Source: Pseudomonas palmensis
GTDB taxonomy: Bacteria; Pseudomonadota; Gammaproteobacteria; Pseudomonadales; Pseudomonadaceae
Assembly (NCBI RefSeq): GCF_017848315.1
Contig: NZ_JAFKEC010000005.1
Coordinates: forward strand, 1 to 64,000
Direction: 5' to 3'
DNA length: 64,000 nt
In this document: positions 17,691 to 25,407 of the stretch, piece by piece
Layout: each line of letters opens with the position of its first letter
How positions within the stretch are numbered: position 1 is the first letter of the stretch
Position numbers and translations under genes: made by a program
Notes under the pieces: generated by a model
Told to the model about the DNA's origin: nothing
The model's input: only the letters and a program-made list of their open reading frames with translations
Database searches by the model: none

Positions 17691-17888
17691 GTGAAACTGC
17701 GGGAAAAGCATAAGGTATTTCAGGAATGGTTCACGCCGCGGCGGCGTCGGCGAGCGGGCGGTACGTTGCTCGTCATCTGGACTGTCGGCATCTGTGTTTA
17801 CCCTGGCAAGCACTGGATCTACGTGATGATTCCCGGAATGATGTGGTTCATGAGCGGTTGGCCTCCCGAGCTCCATGACAAGCGCTGA
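17691..17888 (+). CDS. Small membrane protein, unknown
   Basis: The predicted product from the GTG at 17691 is 65 residues: a basic N-terminus ([10 protein letters not shown], then RRRRRAGG) followed by a hydrophobic hairpin ([12 protein letters not shown] and [15 protein letters not shown]). GGGAG stands before the GTG; an in-frame ATG at 17619 would give an 89-residue form. No family is recognised. It lies in the accessory patch after tRNA-Cys, and its last 41 bp overlap the convergent frame ending at 17848. Confidence 0.5.
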   Translation: MKLREKHKVFQEWFTPRRRRRAGGTLLVIWTVGICVYPGKHWIYVMIPGMMWFMSGWPPELHDKR

Positions 17889-18225
17889 GGCACTGGCGGG
17901 CGGCGCCGAAGGGGCAGGCCGCGCGGCGCTTCAGTTGATCAGTAAGCTGCGTTGGCAGGTTGCGGATAGTCAGGCTGCTGCTGTCCTGGTCGAACTCAAT
18001 CTTGGAGCCGAGCAAGTGAGGCTCGAAGCTGATCGACAAACCCTCTGCTCGACCGGTGTAGCGCCTGAACTGGTTCAGGGTGCGCTTGTGCGCAGTGAAG
18101 CTTTCCATCAGGCCGTAGTCCCCGGCCTTGATAAATTCGGCGAAGGTCGCGGGTCTATCTTCATCGAGCACCTGCACCGTGTAGTGAGGCCCAATACCAA
18201 CATCAACCGGTCGGAACAGGGTCAA
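17848..18225 (-). CDS. Hypothetical protein, start uncertain
   Basis: The open frame gives up to 125 residues with a soluble, protein-like composition ([20 protein letters not shown], then [20 protein letters not shown]). The only start at the expected place is a TTG at 18225. The open frame continues upstream without an ATG, so the gene may be 5'-truncated. I do not recognise a family. The tail after LTDQLKRR overlaps the opposite small membrane gene and may be read-through. It may be a leftover of the tRNA-linked element. Confidence 0.35.
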   Translation of the reverse strand: MTLFRPVDVGIGPHYTVQVLDEDRPATFAEFIKAGDYGLMESFTAHKRTLNQFRRYTGRAEGLSISFEPHLLGSKIEFDQDSSSLTIRNLPTQLTDQLKRRAACPFGAARQCLSACHGAREANRS

Positions 18226-18348
18226 TGCGGGAGCGCATTCAGGTGGGGCAAGACGTAATGCTTCGCGGCGGCATGCGCCGCCCTCCGTGACCTGAGCGCC
18301 TACGAAAGTTATCGTGGGGTTATGGATGGATTACTGAAGGAGGCGTGA

Positions 18349-18549
18349 ATGCTGTGGTTCGGAACCGACAAAGCCAGGTTCAAGGTTCAGCGGCGCATCG
18401 CGGGCGTCGTGTTGTTCATTGCGATCTTCTTTCTAGCCGCACAGCTCGAAGCATGGCGTTCAGATAACGCCGCATTTGGCGATGTACTGGACGGCATCAT
18501 CTTGACTGTGTTTGCAGGAGGCATGTTCTACCTGGCAGGCAGATGGTGA
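18349..18549 (+). CDS. Small two-TM membrane protein, unknown
   Basis: The 66-residue protein has two hydrophobic helices (GVVLFIAIFFLAAQL and IILTVFAGGMFYLAG) separated by a short charged loop, with a basic N-terminus (KARFKVQRR). A strong ribosome site (GAAGGAGG) precedes the ATG, so translation is likely. No family is recognised. It lies in the lower-GC accessory patch. Confidence 0.65.
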   Translation: MLWFGTDKARFKVQRRIAGVVLFIAIFFLAAQLEAWRSDNAAFGDVLDGIILTVFAGGMFYLAGRW

Positions 18550-18652
18550 CTCTGGTGGCCCTCCGTGGCCGGATGCGGCATGGGGGTGAATGAACCTTTT
18601 CATACAGCGTCGTCTACATTGGAGGGGCTATCCCCTTTCTGAGAGTACGGCC

Positions 18653-19120
18653 ATGCTCAAATCGAAAACGTTGATCTCAGTGCTATCAAGCCTTGTTTTA
18701 GTTACAGGCTCGGTCGGCGCATGCGCTGACCCCGGTAATGGAAAAGGGCAAGGCAACGGAAAGGGTAACGCTCACAATGCTCAAGGCCACGGCAACCAGG
18801 GGAGCGGGGCTAAGGGAACGCGTTCAGGGCAAAATGACTGGGACCACGGCCCGAACATTGATCGTGGCAGCGTCCTGAACGTTCTGAACAGTTACCACAA
18901 TTATTGGGCCCCAGGCCCAGCACTACCGCCTGGCATCCAGAAGAACTTGGCACGAGGAAAACCGCTCCCTCCTGGCATCGCGAAAAAGCTCGACGCAAGA
19001 CTTATCGGCCATCTACCGCGCTACGATGGCTATGAGTGGCAACAAGCTGGCACAGACTTGATTCTCGTTGCTATTGCCACTGGCATCATCTACGAAGTGA
19101 TAAATGGAGTGCTGGATTAA
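18653..19120 (+). CDS. CigR/RcnB-like exported protein
   Basis: The 155-residue protein has a signal sequence (LISVLSSLVLVTGSVGACA), a Gly/Asn/Lys-rich low-complexity stretch (about residues 25-65, GKGQGNGKGN), and two 'LPPGI' repeats (GPALPPGIQKNLARG and KPLPPGIAKKL). A C-terminal hydrophobic segment (TDLILVAIATGIIYEVI) completes it. This is the layout of the CigR family, first described as an anti-virulence regulator in Salmonella. Its role in pseudomonads is not known; location in the inner membrane or periplasm is expected. An upstream start at 18590 is possible, but the signal peptide sets 18653. Base composition is lower in GC than that of the flanking genes. Confidence 0.75.
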   Translation: MLKSKTLISVLSSLVLVTGSVGACADPGNGKGQGNGKGNAHNAQGHGNQGSGAKGTRSGQNDWDHGPNIDRGSVLNVLNSYHNYWAPGPALPPGIQKNLARGKPLPPGIAKKLDARLIGHLPRYDGYEWQQAGTDLILVAIATGIIYEVINGVLD

Positions 19121-19192
19121 GCTCGATCTATTAGAAGCTCGCATCAGGCTTTACAGGCGGCGCGCTTGCTCCTCTGGATGCGAGTTGGAGGG

Positions 19193-19678
19193 TTACGGGT
19201 GCTGTGCGCTTGGACCGACAAGGAGCCGATAGCGCCTGAAGTGCGTACCGTCGATATCAACTTCTCCGTCAGGGCGAAACCCTAGGCGCAGTACACCTTT
19301 GATTCGAACTCTGGTTGGTGGAAGCAGTAGGGTAATCGACTCCAGCCTCAACTCCTGAACAGCGCGCCGTACGATTTCATTGAAAATTACCTTTCCCAAT
19401 CCCCAGTAGTGTGGATGGAGCACCAAGGCAAGATCGGCGTCGTCGCCCTCTTTCTGTAGCCCACCCCAACCGGCAAATTCATTCTCGACGAAGAAGGCCC
19501 AGGGCCCATATCCGTTAAGGACCCATTGGGCCTCTTTTTGGGCGACCCATGCCTTGCATTTTTTTTCGTCAAAGTCGGGGCGGCCCAAGGGCATCTGGCG
19601 TAAGACATCTGGATTGTTGTTAAGCGCCATGATGTCATCGGTTGAAACATCGCTGAGATGTCGGAACGTTAGCTGCAT
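19193..19678 (-). CDS. GNAT family N-acetyltransferase
   Basis: The 161-residue protein begins with the FRHLSDVSTDDI pattern of RimJ/RimL-like acetyltransferases, has WAFFVENEFAGWGGL in the beta-sheet core, and ends in the C-terminal LGFRPDGEV block. The acetyl-CoA loop (HPHYWGLGKVIF) resembles Q/RxxGxG/A but is weak. The substrate is unknown. The start at 19678 is chosen because AAGG precedes it; a longer form from 19720 is possible. It is an accessory gene in the tRNA-Cys patch. Confidence 0.75.
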   Translation of the reverse strand: MQLTFRHLSDVSTDDIMALNNNPDVLRQMPLGRPDFDEKKCKAWVAQKEAQWVLNGYGPWAFFVENEFAGWGGLQKEGDDADLALVLHPHYWGLGKVIFNEIVRRAVQELRLESITLLLPPTRVRIKGVLRLGFRPDGEVDIDGTHFRRYRLLVGPSAQHP

Positions 19679-19743
19679 GATTTGCCTTGCGGATGACTTG
19701 ATGTTCACCAATACCGGCAACTCACCATTATTTCAACGTCCAG

Positions 19744-19953
19744 GTGCGTGATGAGCAGACCGATGCCGCCACCATCGCCGACCGGATCAACCAGCAAAAG
19801 CTGAACCTGGCCAATAACTACAGTGATAGCGCCTGCGGCATGAGCCTCGACGAGTGCAACCAGAAGCTGGCGGCCCTTAAATTATGCTCATGCAGAAAAA
19901 TGGCTCAAAAAAAGCCCGCGCTAGACGGGCTCAAGTATGCGTCGGGACAGTGA
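19744..19953 (+). other. Possible gene fragment
   Basis: The frame from a GTG at 19744 gives 69 residues (DAATIADRINQQKLNLANNY) and can be read upstream without a start as HHYFNVQ. It has no ribosome site, two Cys clusters, and an abrupt change of composition after KLC. It looks like an internal piece of a larger lost gene, perhaps phage-derived. No family is assigned. Confidence 0.2.
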
Positions 19954-19962
19954 CCTCACACG

Positions 19963-20409
19963 TTATGAGGGCTCAAATCGGGTGCCGCAAGCATGACACA
20001 GCCAACTACGGCGCCAGACTTCCAACTTGTCGTATTGCGCGACGTTGAACCGCCAATGACGAACAAAACCGATCACGCCGATTGCAATGAACGCAACGCC
20101 AATGAAGAACCTGGTCCAATCGACTCCCCACCAGGTGTTCATGAGTTTAAGGCCGTCATACAGGATGATGGAGCCCACGATCGTAAGTATGACGGGCCCC
20201 AGCAAGCGTTTGCCTGGTGGGGGAGAGACGCTGGCGGCCAGGTCAGTCTGATGTTTACCCGTCGTCTCGACCGTAACACTTGGCCCTACTCCGGATTGCA
20301 CTTGATGAGTGGTTTTGATGCGGGAGGTGCCTGCGGCATGGATAACGGACAGCAGTTGAACATTTTGCCCGTGACAGTGTGGGCACGCGACGGCATTGTG
20401 ACTTACCAC
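19963..20409 (-). CDS. Membrane protein with split zinc-ribbon cysteines, unknown
   Basis: From the GTG at 20409 (preceded by AAAGGA) the product is 148 residues. An N-terminal CPHCHG motif and a C-terminal CHACG motif flank two transmembrane helices (LLGPVILTIVGSIILYDGL and FFIGVAFIAIGVIGFV). The cysteine pairs could join to form one zinc ribbon on the cytoplasmic side. A longer start at 20442 is possible. The family is not recognised. Confidence 0.6.
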   Translation of the reverse strand: MVSHNAVACPHCHGQNVQLLSVIHAAGTSRIKTTHQVQSGVGPSVTVETTGKHQTDLAASVSPPPGKRLLGPVILTIVGSIILYDGLKLMNTWWGVDWTRFFIGVAFIAIGVIGFVRHWRFNVAQYDKLEVWRRSWLCHACGTRFEPS

Positions 20410-20647
20410 TAGTTCATTCCTTTGAAATGACAAAGTGCGCATTTTAAAACAGCTCCGAACATTCTTGCACTTGGTGGCATTTTGCTTGCAGCCACTTTGC
20501 TGGTTGACCGAGAGGGGCTCTTTTCATCTTGAATCCATCGCTGTGGTAGCGCATTCGATTCATCCGCCCCTGCACCAGGGTGGCGTGCACCGTTGAAGTG
20601 AGCTATTGCTGATGTTTCGGCACCTGGCCGACTCAGGAGACAATTCG

Positions 20648-20944
20648 ATGAAACAGCTACTGTTGGGCGCCTTGCTGGTGAGCGCTGCCGGCATTGCCCA
20701 TGCGGACATCCCGCTGCTTAACGCCACCTGCCCAGGCAACATCGAGGTTCACGCCGATGAAGGCGGGCCGATCTATATCAATGGCAAAGAGGCCACGTTG
20801 AAGAAATTCAACGACAACTATTTCGAAGCCAAGGGCAGCGGGATAACCGTGTCGCTCACCATCAGGCCCGACGGCTCGCCGGATGTGTCGTACACCGGCA
20901 AGAATCGTGCGAATGGCGTCTGCGAACTGGCCGATCAGGACTGA
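20648..20944 (+). CDS. Small exported protein, unknown
   Basis: The 98-residue protein has a clear signal peptide (MKQLLLGALLVSAAGIAHA) and a short soluble mature part with two Cys (ATCPGNIEV and NGVCELAD) that could form a disulfide in the periplasm. GGAGA precedes the ATG at 20648. It resembles many small pseudomonad periplasmic proteins, but no family can be named. Confidence 0.7.
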   Translation: MKQLLLGALLVSAAGIAHADIPLLNATCPGNIEVHADEGGPIYINGKEATLKKFNDNYFEAKGSGITVSLTIRPDGSPDVSYTGKNRANGVCELADQD

Positions 20945-20978
20945 AACGCCAGCGCCCGGTAAGCGCTGGCACGATGCG

Positions 20979-22127
20979 TCACTCAACCGCTGCGAAGGCA
21001 AGTGCCGCAAGCGTTCTGGCGCGAGGGTCCATCAGCACATGGCTGCCCATGGTGGTGGTCACGAAACCAAAGCTCATCTCCCGGTCTGGGTCTGCGAACG
21101 CCACCGGCCCGCCCAGCCCAACATGACCGAATGCCTGCGGCCCCATGCAATAGGACGCGTCAGGGTCGGCGGCATGTTCCATCATGCAGCCCAGGCCATA
21201 GCGCATGGGGCGCCGCAGGGTCTGGTCGAACCCTGCACTTTGCTCTGTGCCGAACGCCTTCAACAGTTGTGGCCCCAACAACTTGCCTTGCAGCAGGGCA
21301 CTGTAGAAGCCCGCCAGGCCATGGGCGTTGCCATGGCTGCAGACGCCCGGCTGGTGGTAGCCCCACCAGCGCGGATTACCCGTACGGGTGGGTGAAAGGC
21401 TGGGGTTGGTGAATGCCAGGGTCGCCACATGCGCAGGCTCATTGATAATGAGGGTGCGCAGGTCCTGTGCGAACCGGTCACCCACTCGGCCGGGCGCATG
21501 CTCGAAGTGAGCGATACGCTTGAACTGATCGGCAGGCACGCCCAGGAACACATCCAGCGCATGGGGTTCGAGGATCTCCTGATGTATGAAAACCCCGGCG
21601 TCGCGACCGTCCACGCGGCGGATCAGCTCACCGATGATCCAGCCATAGGTGGTCGCGCCGTACCCCACCTGTGTGCCTGGCGACCACCACGGCTGTTCGT
21701 CTGCTGTCACCTGGGCCATGTGGTTCCAGTCGTACATGTGGGGCGTGCGATCCGGCAGGCGCAGCGCAGGCAAGCCGCTGGTATGGCTCAACACCTGGCG
21801 AAGGGTGATTCGTTCTTTGCCGTGTCGAGCGAATTCAGGCCAGTGTTTGGCCACGGGATCATCCAGACCCAGTCGGCCCCGTTCCACCAGCATGAGTACC
21901 GCCACAGCGGTGATCGGCTTGATGGTGCAATAGGCGTTGATCAGGGTATCGCGCTGCCAGGGTGCATGGCCGTGCGCATCCTTCACGCCGCCCCAGATGT
22001 CTACGACGGTCTTGCCGCCGACCTGTATGCAGACACCGCCACCGCGCTCGTGGGGCTCTTCCAGGATGGCGGCGAAGGCCTGGCGGACCGGTTCAAAAGC
22101 AGCGTCACATCGTCCTTGTACCTGCAT
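20979..22127 (-). CDS. Beta-lactamase-fold (class C/EstB-like) hydrolase with Cys at the nucleophile position
   Basis: The 382-residue protein belongs to the beta-lactamase/esterase (Pfam Beta-lactamase) family: GGKTVVDIWGG at the start, RITLRQVLSHTSGLPAL in the middle, YGATTYGWIIGELI as the Tyr motif, and a C-terminal FGHVGLGGPVAFADP block equivalent to the KTG/HxG motif. At the S-x-x-K motif the sequence is YCTIKPI, read from codons TAT-TGC-ACC-ATC-AAG, so Cys replaces the usual catalytic Ser. It could be a thiol-dependent esterase or amidase. The start at 22127 (GGAG upstream) avoids overlap with the gene at 22297. Confidence 0.82.
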   Translation of the reverse strand: MQVQGRCDAAFEPVRQAFAAILEEPHERGGGVCIQVGGKTVVDIWGGVKDAHGHAPWQRDTLINAYCTIKPITAVAVLMLVERGRLGLDDPVAKHWPEFARHGKERITLRQVLSHTSGLPALRLPDRTPHMYDWNHMAQVTADEQPWWSPGTQVGYGATTYGWIIGELIRRVDGRDAGVFIHQEILEPHALDVFLGVPADQFKRIAHFEHAPGRVGDRFAQDLRTLIINEPAHVATLAFTNPSLSPTRTGNPRWWGYHQPGVCSHGNAHGLAGFYSALLQGKLLGPQLLKAFGTEQSAGFDQTLRRPMRYGLGCMMEHAADPDASYCMGPQAFGHVGLGGPVAFADPDREMSFGFVTTTMGSHVLMDPRARTLAALAFAAVE

Positions 22128-22296
22128 CTCATTGACTCCATTCGATCGAGCGCTGAACTCTAGCCCGTACTGCGCGGTGGGGGTGCCGGTGCCCTGCGCT
22201 TGTGCGCACCGTTCGTCCAGTGCCCGGCACTCCCACACCCTGCGAGGCTTCTCACGCTTATGCGCGGGCATCCCGTGCAGCAGCCTGGAGAGCACC

Positions 22297-22605
22297 ATGG
22301 ACATCGACGAGAACGCACCTGGCAACAGGTCACAGCAGGGCGTTACGCGCACCACCGACAACGAAACCGGTCACGATCCAAGGCGCGAGGCGCCAGAGGT
22401 GCCACTGCCGCCTGACGACGAAGCGGCGGTCGAAGAAGACATGACCGATGTGGAGGCCGGCAACTCGGTACTGAGCGAGCATCCCGAGGCAGGAAACCAC
22501 AGTCGCGACGACCACCCGCATGCGGGCTCGCCATTGCGCGAGCAGGGCGATGGGAGAAAGGAGACGCGCGACGTGCCTGCGAGCGATCCTGAGTCCGGTG
22601 CCTGA
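22297..22605 (+). CDS. Acidic, disordered small protein, unknown
   Basis: The 102-residue product is dominated by Asp, Glu, Pro, Gly, Ser and His (PDDEAAVEEDMTDVEAG), with no hydrophobic core, so it should be intrinsically disordered. GGAG precedes the ATG by about 7 bases, which supports translation. Function is unknown; such proteins in pseudomonads may be stress-related. It sits head-to-head with the hydrolase gene (start 22127) and ends just before a convergent DUF2388 gene. Confidence 0.55.
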   Translation: MDIDENAPGNRSQQGVTRTTDNETGHDPRREAPEVPLPPDDEAAVEEDMTDVEAGNSVLSEHPEAGNHSRDDHPHAGSPLREQGDGRKETRDVPASDPESGA

Positions 22606-22617
22606 ACCCTCGCCTGG

Positions 22618-22944
22618 TCAGTAGGTGGCTGTGATCGCCTGAGCCAGCTGCCGATCTGTCATCAAAGGTGGCCGGGCGGTCGCACGATAATGCCGAGACG
22701 CCTGCTCGAACTGTGCGCCGCGTATCTGGCCATCCGAGCCAACGAAGGCCAGCGCGTCGCTTCTGGCCGACTTGAACAGATCGGGCGCATTGAAGGTCAG
22801 CGCGGTGGTGCCCGCCACCAGGATGCTCGGCACGAATGTGGTGTACATCAGCGCCTTGTCGAACGGATTGGCGTTTTCGGCAGCCGCAGCGTGGCTGCTG
22901 GCCAGGACAAGCAGGGCGGCGCCCAGGGCGTTCCATACGGTCAT
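22618..22944 (-). CDS. DUF2388 family exported protein
   Basis: The 108-residue protein has a signal peptide (ALLVLASSHAAA) and the DUF2388 core: ARSDALAFVGSDGQIRGAQFE, followed by a C-terminal DRQLAQAI. The family is almost confined to Pseudomonas, usually in small tandem sets, and its role is unknown. The start at 22944 has GGAA at good spacing; a start 4 codons earlier (22956) is possible. Confidence 0.8.
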   Translation of the reverse strand: MTVWNALGAALLVLASSHAAAAENANPFDKALMYTTFVPSILVAGTTALTFNAPDLFKSARSDALAFVGSDGQIRGAQFEQASRHYRATARPPLMTDRQLAQAITATY

Positions 22945-22969
22945 TTGCGGTTCCATTGCACCGGGTGGC

Positions 22970-23302
22970 TTAGCGTGATCTCAGGCTTCGATGCAGGCTC
23001 AGCACGCCCTTGTCGTCGAACAGAAAGATGATCTGGTTGCCCACGTTGTCCTGGCAGATGACGCCTTCATTCTGGCTGTCGACGATGCCCTGGCATGCCA
23101 TGTTCGACACGTAGGGGCGCAGTTGGCACTTGAGCGTCTTGCCATCTTCGATCACCAGTTGGTGGTTGGGCGAGATGCTCTGCGGGTCTGGGGCCGGGCA
23201 AGTGCCCTGGCCCCAGTCGATGCCTTGATGATTGGGCTGATGATTGGGCTGGGTGGTGCAGCCGGCCAGCAGCACCAGGGGCAACAGGTACTTGCACTTC
23301 AT
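22970..23302 (-). CDS. Small lipoprotein, unknown
   Basis: The 110-residue protein starts with a lipoprotein signal (YLLPLVLLAGC, lipobox LLAGC). The mature chain begins with two NHQPNHQ-like repeats and carries four more Cys (GTCPAP, LKCQL, MACQG, VICQD), which suggests two disulfides. It is anchored in the periplasmic face of a membrane. It lies 25 bp upstream of the DUF2388 gene on the same strand, so the two may be co-transcribed. No family is recognised. Confidence 0.7.
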   Translation of the reverse strand: MKCKYLLPLVLLAGCTTQPNHQPNHQGIDWGQGTCPAPDPQSISPNHQLVIEDGKTLKCQLRPYVSNMACQGIVDSQNEGVICQDNVGNQIIFLFDDKGVLSLHRSLRSR

Positions 23303-23457
23303 GGTCACGGGTCCTGGTAGTTGCATCATTGTTGCGTTAGCGCTGCAGACTACAGGGTGAGGGTTTTCATTACCCTGCACTGAGTCTCGTTTTGAAAGAT
23401 TCGCCCGGGCGATGCCAGTGCTGCGCCGGGGCGGTGCCGCCATCGATGGGGAGTTCG

Positions 23458-23712
23458 CTAGCGCGCGGGCTCACCGTCGGCCAGCCCTCTGGCCAGGTCC
23501 ACGGCTGCGGTAATGGCGGCCCTGGCCTGGGGGCTGTTCTTCCAGCAGGTCGAGCCCAATGCGGCAGATGCCTGGGCAAGGATGTCAGTGACATCCGATC
23601 TGCCCAGCTCGGCCAGGGAATCGATGCCCATCTGCTCGAGCCGGGTGATGACGGTGGGGCCTACGCCCTTGAGCGCCAGCAGGGCAGTACGTTCTGTCGG
23701 GGAAAATGCCAT
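23458..23712 (-). CDS. Helix-hairpin-helix domain small protein
   Basis: The 84-residue protein is mostly one HhH unit (LLALKGVGPTVITRLEQMGI, then SLAELG), a non-specific DNA-binding fold. A C-terminal helical part (ARAAITAAVDLARGL) follows. Similar small proteins occur singly in pseudomonads with no known partner. AAGGA stands 10 bases upstream of the ATG. Confidence 0.7.
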   Translation of the reverse strand: MAFSPTERTALLALKGVGPTVITRLEQMGIDSLAELGRSDVTDILAQASAALGSTCWKNSPQARAAITAAVDLARGLADGEPAR

Positions 23713-23758
23713 CGATGAAATCCTTTTCTGTTCTGTAGAAGCCTGGCGACAAGCCCGC

Positions 23759-24193
23759 TCAACGCATGAACTTCACGAACACCAGTTCCGGGTCGCCCGG
23801 GTCGAGGTTTTCGATTGTCCCGCTGTGTTGATAGCCCAGCTGTGCCAGGAGTTGGCGCATCGGCAGGTTGGAGGTGTTGGTGGATGTGAACACCTTCTGC
23901 GCCGAGGCGACTCGCTCCAGGTGTGTCATCAGCTGGCGGCCGACACCGGTGCGCCTGGATGCATCTGAAACGACCACCAGGGGAATGAAGTACTCACCGA
24001 AAAAGCTTCGGTCCAGGCAACCATAACCCAAGGGGGTGGCGGCGTCGTTCGCTTCGCAGGCAATCCAGCACTCACGTGCGCGGATGGCCTGCGCAAGCTG
24101 CTCGCGGCGGCGTTCATCGTTGCGTGCAACAGCGTCAATGCCTGTCAGGTGGTGGATGTCCTCTGCCAGGGCCTGCCTGATAGATAGGCTCAT
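23759..24193 (-). CDS. GNAT family N-acetyltransferase
   Basis: The 144-residue protein shows the GNAT core: IRQALAEDIHHLTGID at strand 1, the acetyl-CoA loop VVVSDASRRTGVGRQLMTHL (R-x-x-G-x-G/R type), and a C-terminal LLAQLGYQHSG block. The substrate is unknown. The start at 24193 is supported by AAGGCGAG; an open frame extends to 24346 but does not fit the family. Confidence 0.85.
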   Translation of the reverse strand: MSLSIRQALAEDIHHLTGIDAVARNDERRREQLAQAIRARECWIACEANDAATPLGYGCLDRSFFGEYFIPLVVVSDASRRTGVGRQLMTHLERVASAQKVFTSTNTSNLPMRQLLAQLGYQHSGTIENLDPGDPELVFVKFMR

Positions 24194-24323
24194 GGTCTCG
24201 CCTTGTCGGTTTGATGCCGCGAAGTGTACTTCAGGGACACTGAATCCATAAAAGTCGCGATATACGCAACTTGGCGCTACAGTGCCGAATAGTCCCGTCA
24301 TGGTCTGAACAAGGAAGTTTGCG

Positions 24324-24746
24324 ATGATAGCGAAGTTGATGGTCACCGTTGGTATCGTGTTTTACGCCGTCGTGGTACCGATCCTCGAAATCAATGATAC
24401 CCACGTCTTCAATCAGGCCTGGGAGCCACACGCGCGCCTGCATGAAACCTGGCAACTCTTCACCAATACCGCCATTGGTGCGTACAGCGTCTGGCTGGTG
24501 TGGGGGCGCGATAACCTGAGGCTGGCGAGCCTGCTGACCCTGTTCGTTACAGGCGGGTTCCTGATGGCGTACTGGCTGCGCGATGGCTACGGCGGCTCGA
24601 TGGTACTCACAGACGGTTCGGAGAAGATGATCCTGGGCGTCAACCTTGGTCTTTTTGCCTACGCGCTGGCCATTTTGCTGGCGGGGCTTGCGGTCGCCCT
24701 CGAGCGGCGCGGGCCCGATAGGTCGCTGGGGGCTGACCAGCGCTAA
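24324..24746 (+). CDS. Integral membrane protein, unknown
   Basis: The 140-residue protein has four predicted helices (VTVGIVFYAVVVPILEI, AIGAYSVWLVWG, LLTLFVTGGFLMAYWL and LFAYALAILLAGLAVAL). The loop NDTHVFNQAWEPHARLHE, rich in His, Asn and Glu, could bind a metal or cofactor at the periplasmic side. AAGGAAG precedes the ATG. The family is not recognised with certainty. Confidence 0.75.
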   Translation: MIAKLMVTVGIVFYAVVVPILEINDTHVFNQAWEPHARLHETWQLFTNTAIGAYSVWLVWGRDNLRLASLLTLFVTGGFLMAYWLRDGYGGSMVLTDGSEKMILGVNLGLFAYALAILLAGLAVALERRGPDRSLGADQR

Positions 24747-24778
24747 GCCGTTGACCAAGGGGGGGATGAAGGGGCGCG

Positions 24779-25186
24779 TCACCCCGCCTGCCGTTCCCGC
24801 CGCAGTGTATGCCACAACAGGGCGGCCGACAGCAGGCCGGGCATCATGAAGATATACACGAGCTGCGGGAACTTGTGAGTGAAGCCGGCCAGCACGCCGC
24901 CCCATATCAGTGTGACTGCCACCCCGCAGATCAGCAGGCGGCGGTTGGGTACCACGGGTATTTCAGCCATCGCCAGCAGGTAGATCTTCCAGCACGACCA
25001 GAGGCCGAACAACGAAATCGACATCAGGCCCATGGCTATGGGTATCGCGAACAGCGGTTGCTCACTGATGACCAACATCGGGAAGAAAAAACCGATGCAC
25101 CCGGCAATGAACAGCAGCGTCAGGGGCATCAGGCCCAGTACGGCAGCCAGGGTGAGGCCCATTCGAAAGGTGGTGAGTTTGTCCAT
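24779..25186 (-). CDS. Integral membrane protein, unknown
   Basis: The 135-residue protein has four hydrophobic helices (GLTLAAVLGLMPLTLLFIAG, IPIAMGLMSISLFGLWSCW, LLICGVAVTLIWGGVLAG and LVYIFMMPGLLSAALL). The start at 25186 has GGTAG upstream; the frame extends to 25408 without support. It is convergent with the membrane-protein gene ending at 24746, 32 bp away. Function is unknown. Confidence 0.7.
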   Translation of the reverse strand: MDKLTTFRMGLTLAAVLGLMPLTLLFIAGCIGFFFPMLVISEQPLFAIPIAMGLMSISLFGLWSCWKIYLLAMAEIPVVPNRRLLICGVAVTLIWGGVLAGFTHKFPQLVYIFMMPGLLSAALLWHTLRRERQAG

Positions 25187-25407
25187 ACAGCTACCTGCGA
25201 CAACGAAGAGAAAACACTGCAGCCCACGCACTGTGCCATGGCCATGGGCATTTTCAAGGGCGCGAAAAACGCGATGTAGACGCTCTGGGCAGTGCGCAAG
25301 GGGCCAATTCATGCATGATGGCTGATTGATGTCAATGTTGCCTCCCTGCTGCGCCTTTAAAATCGAGGTACATATCGATAGGCGTTGCGTGCCGGGGAGT
25401 TGTGGCA

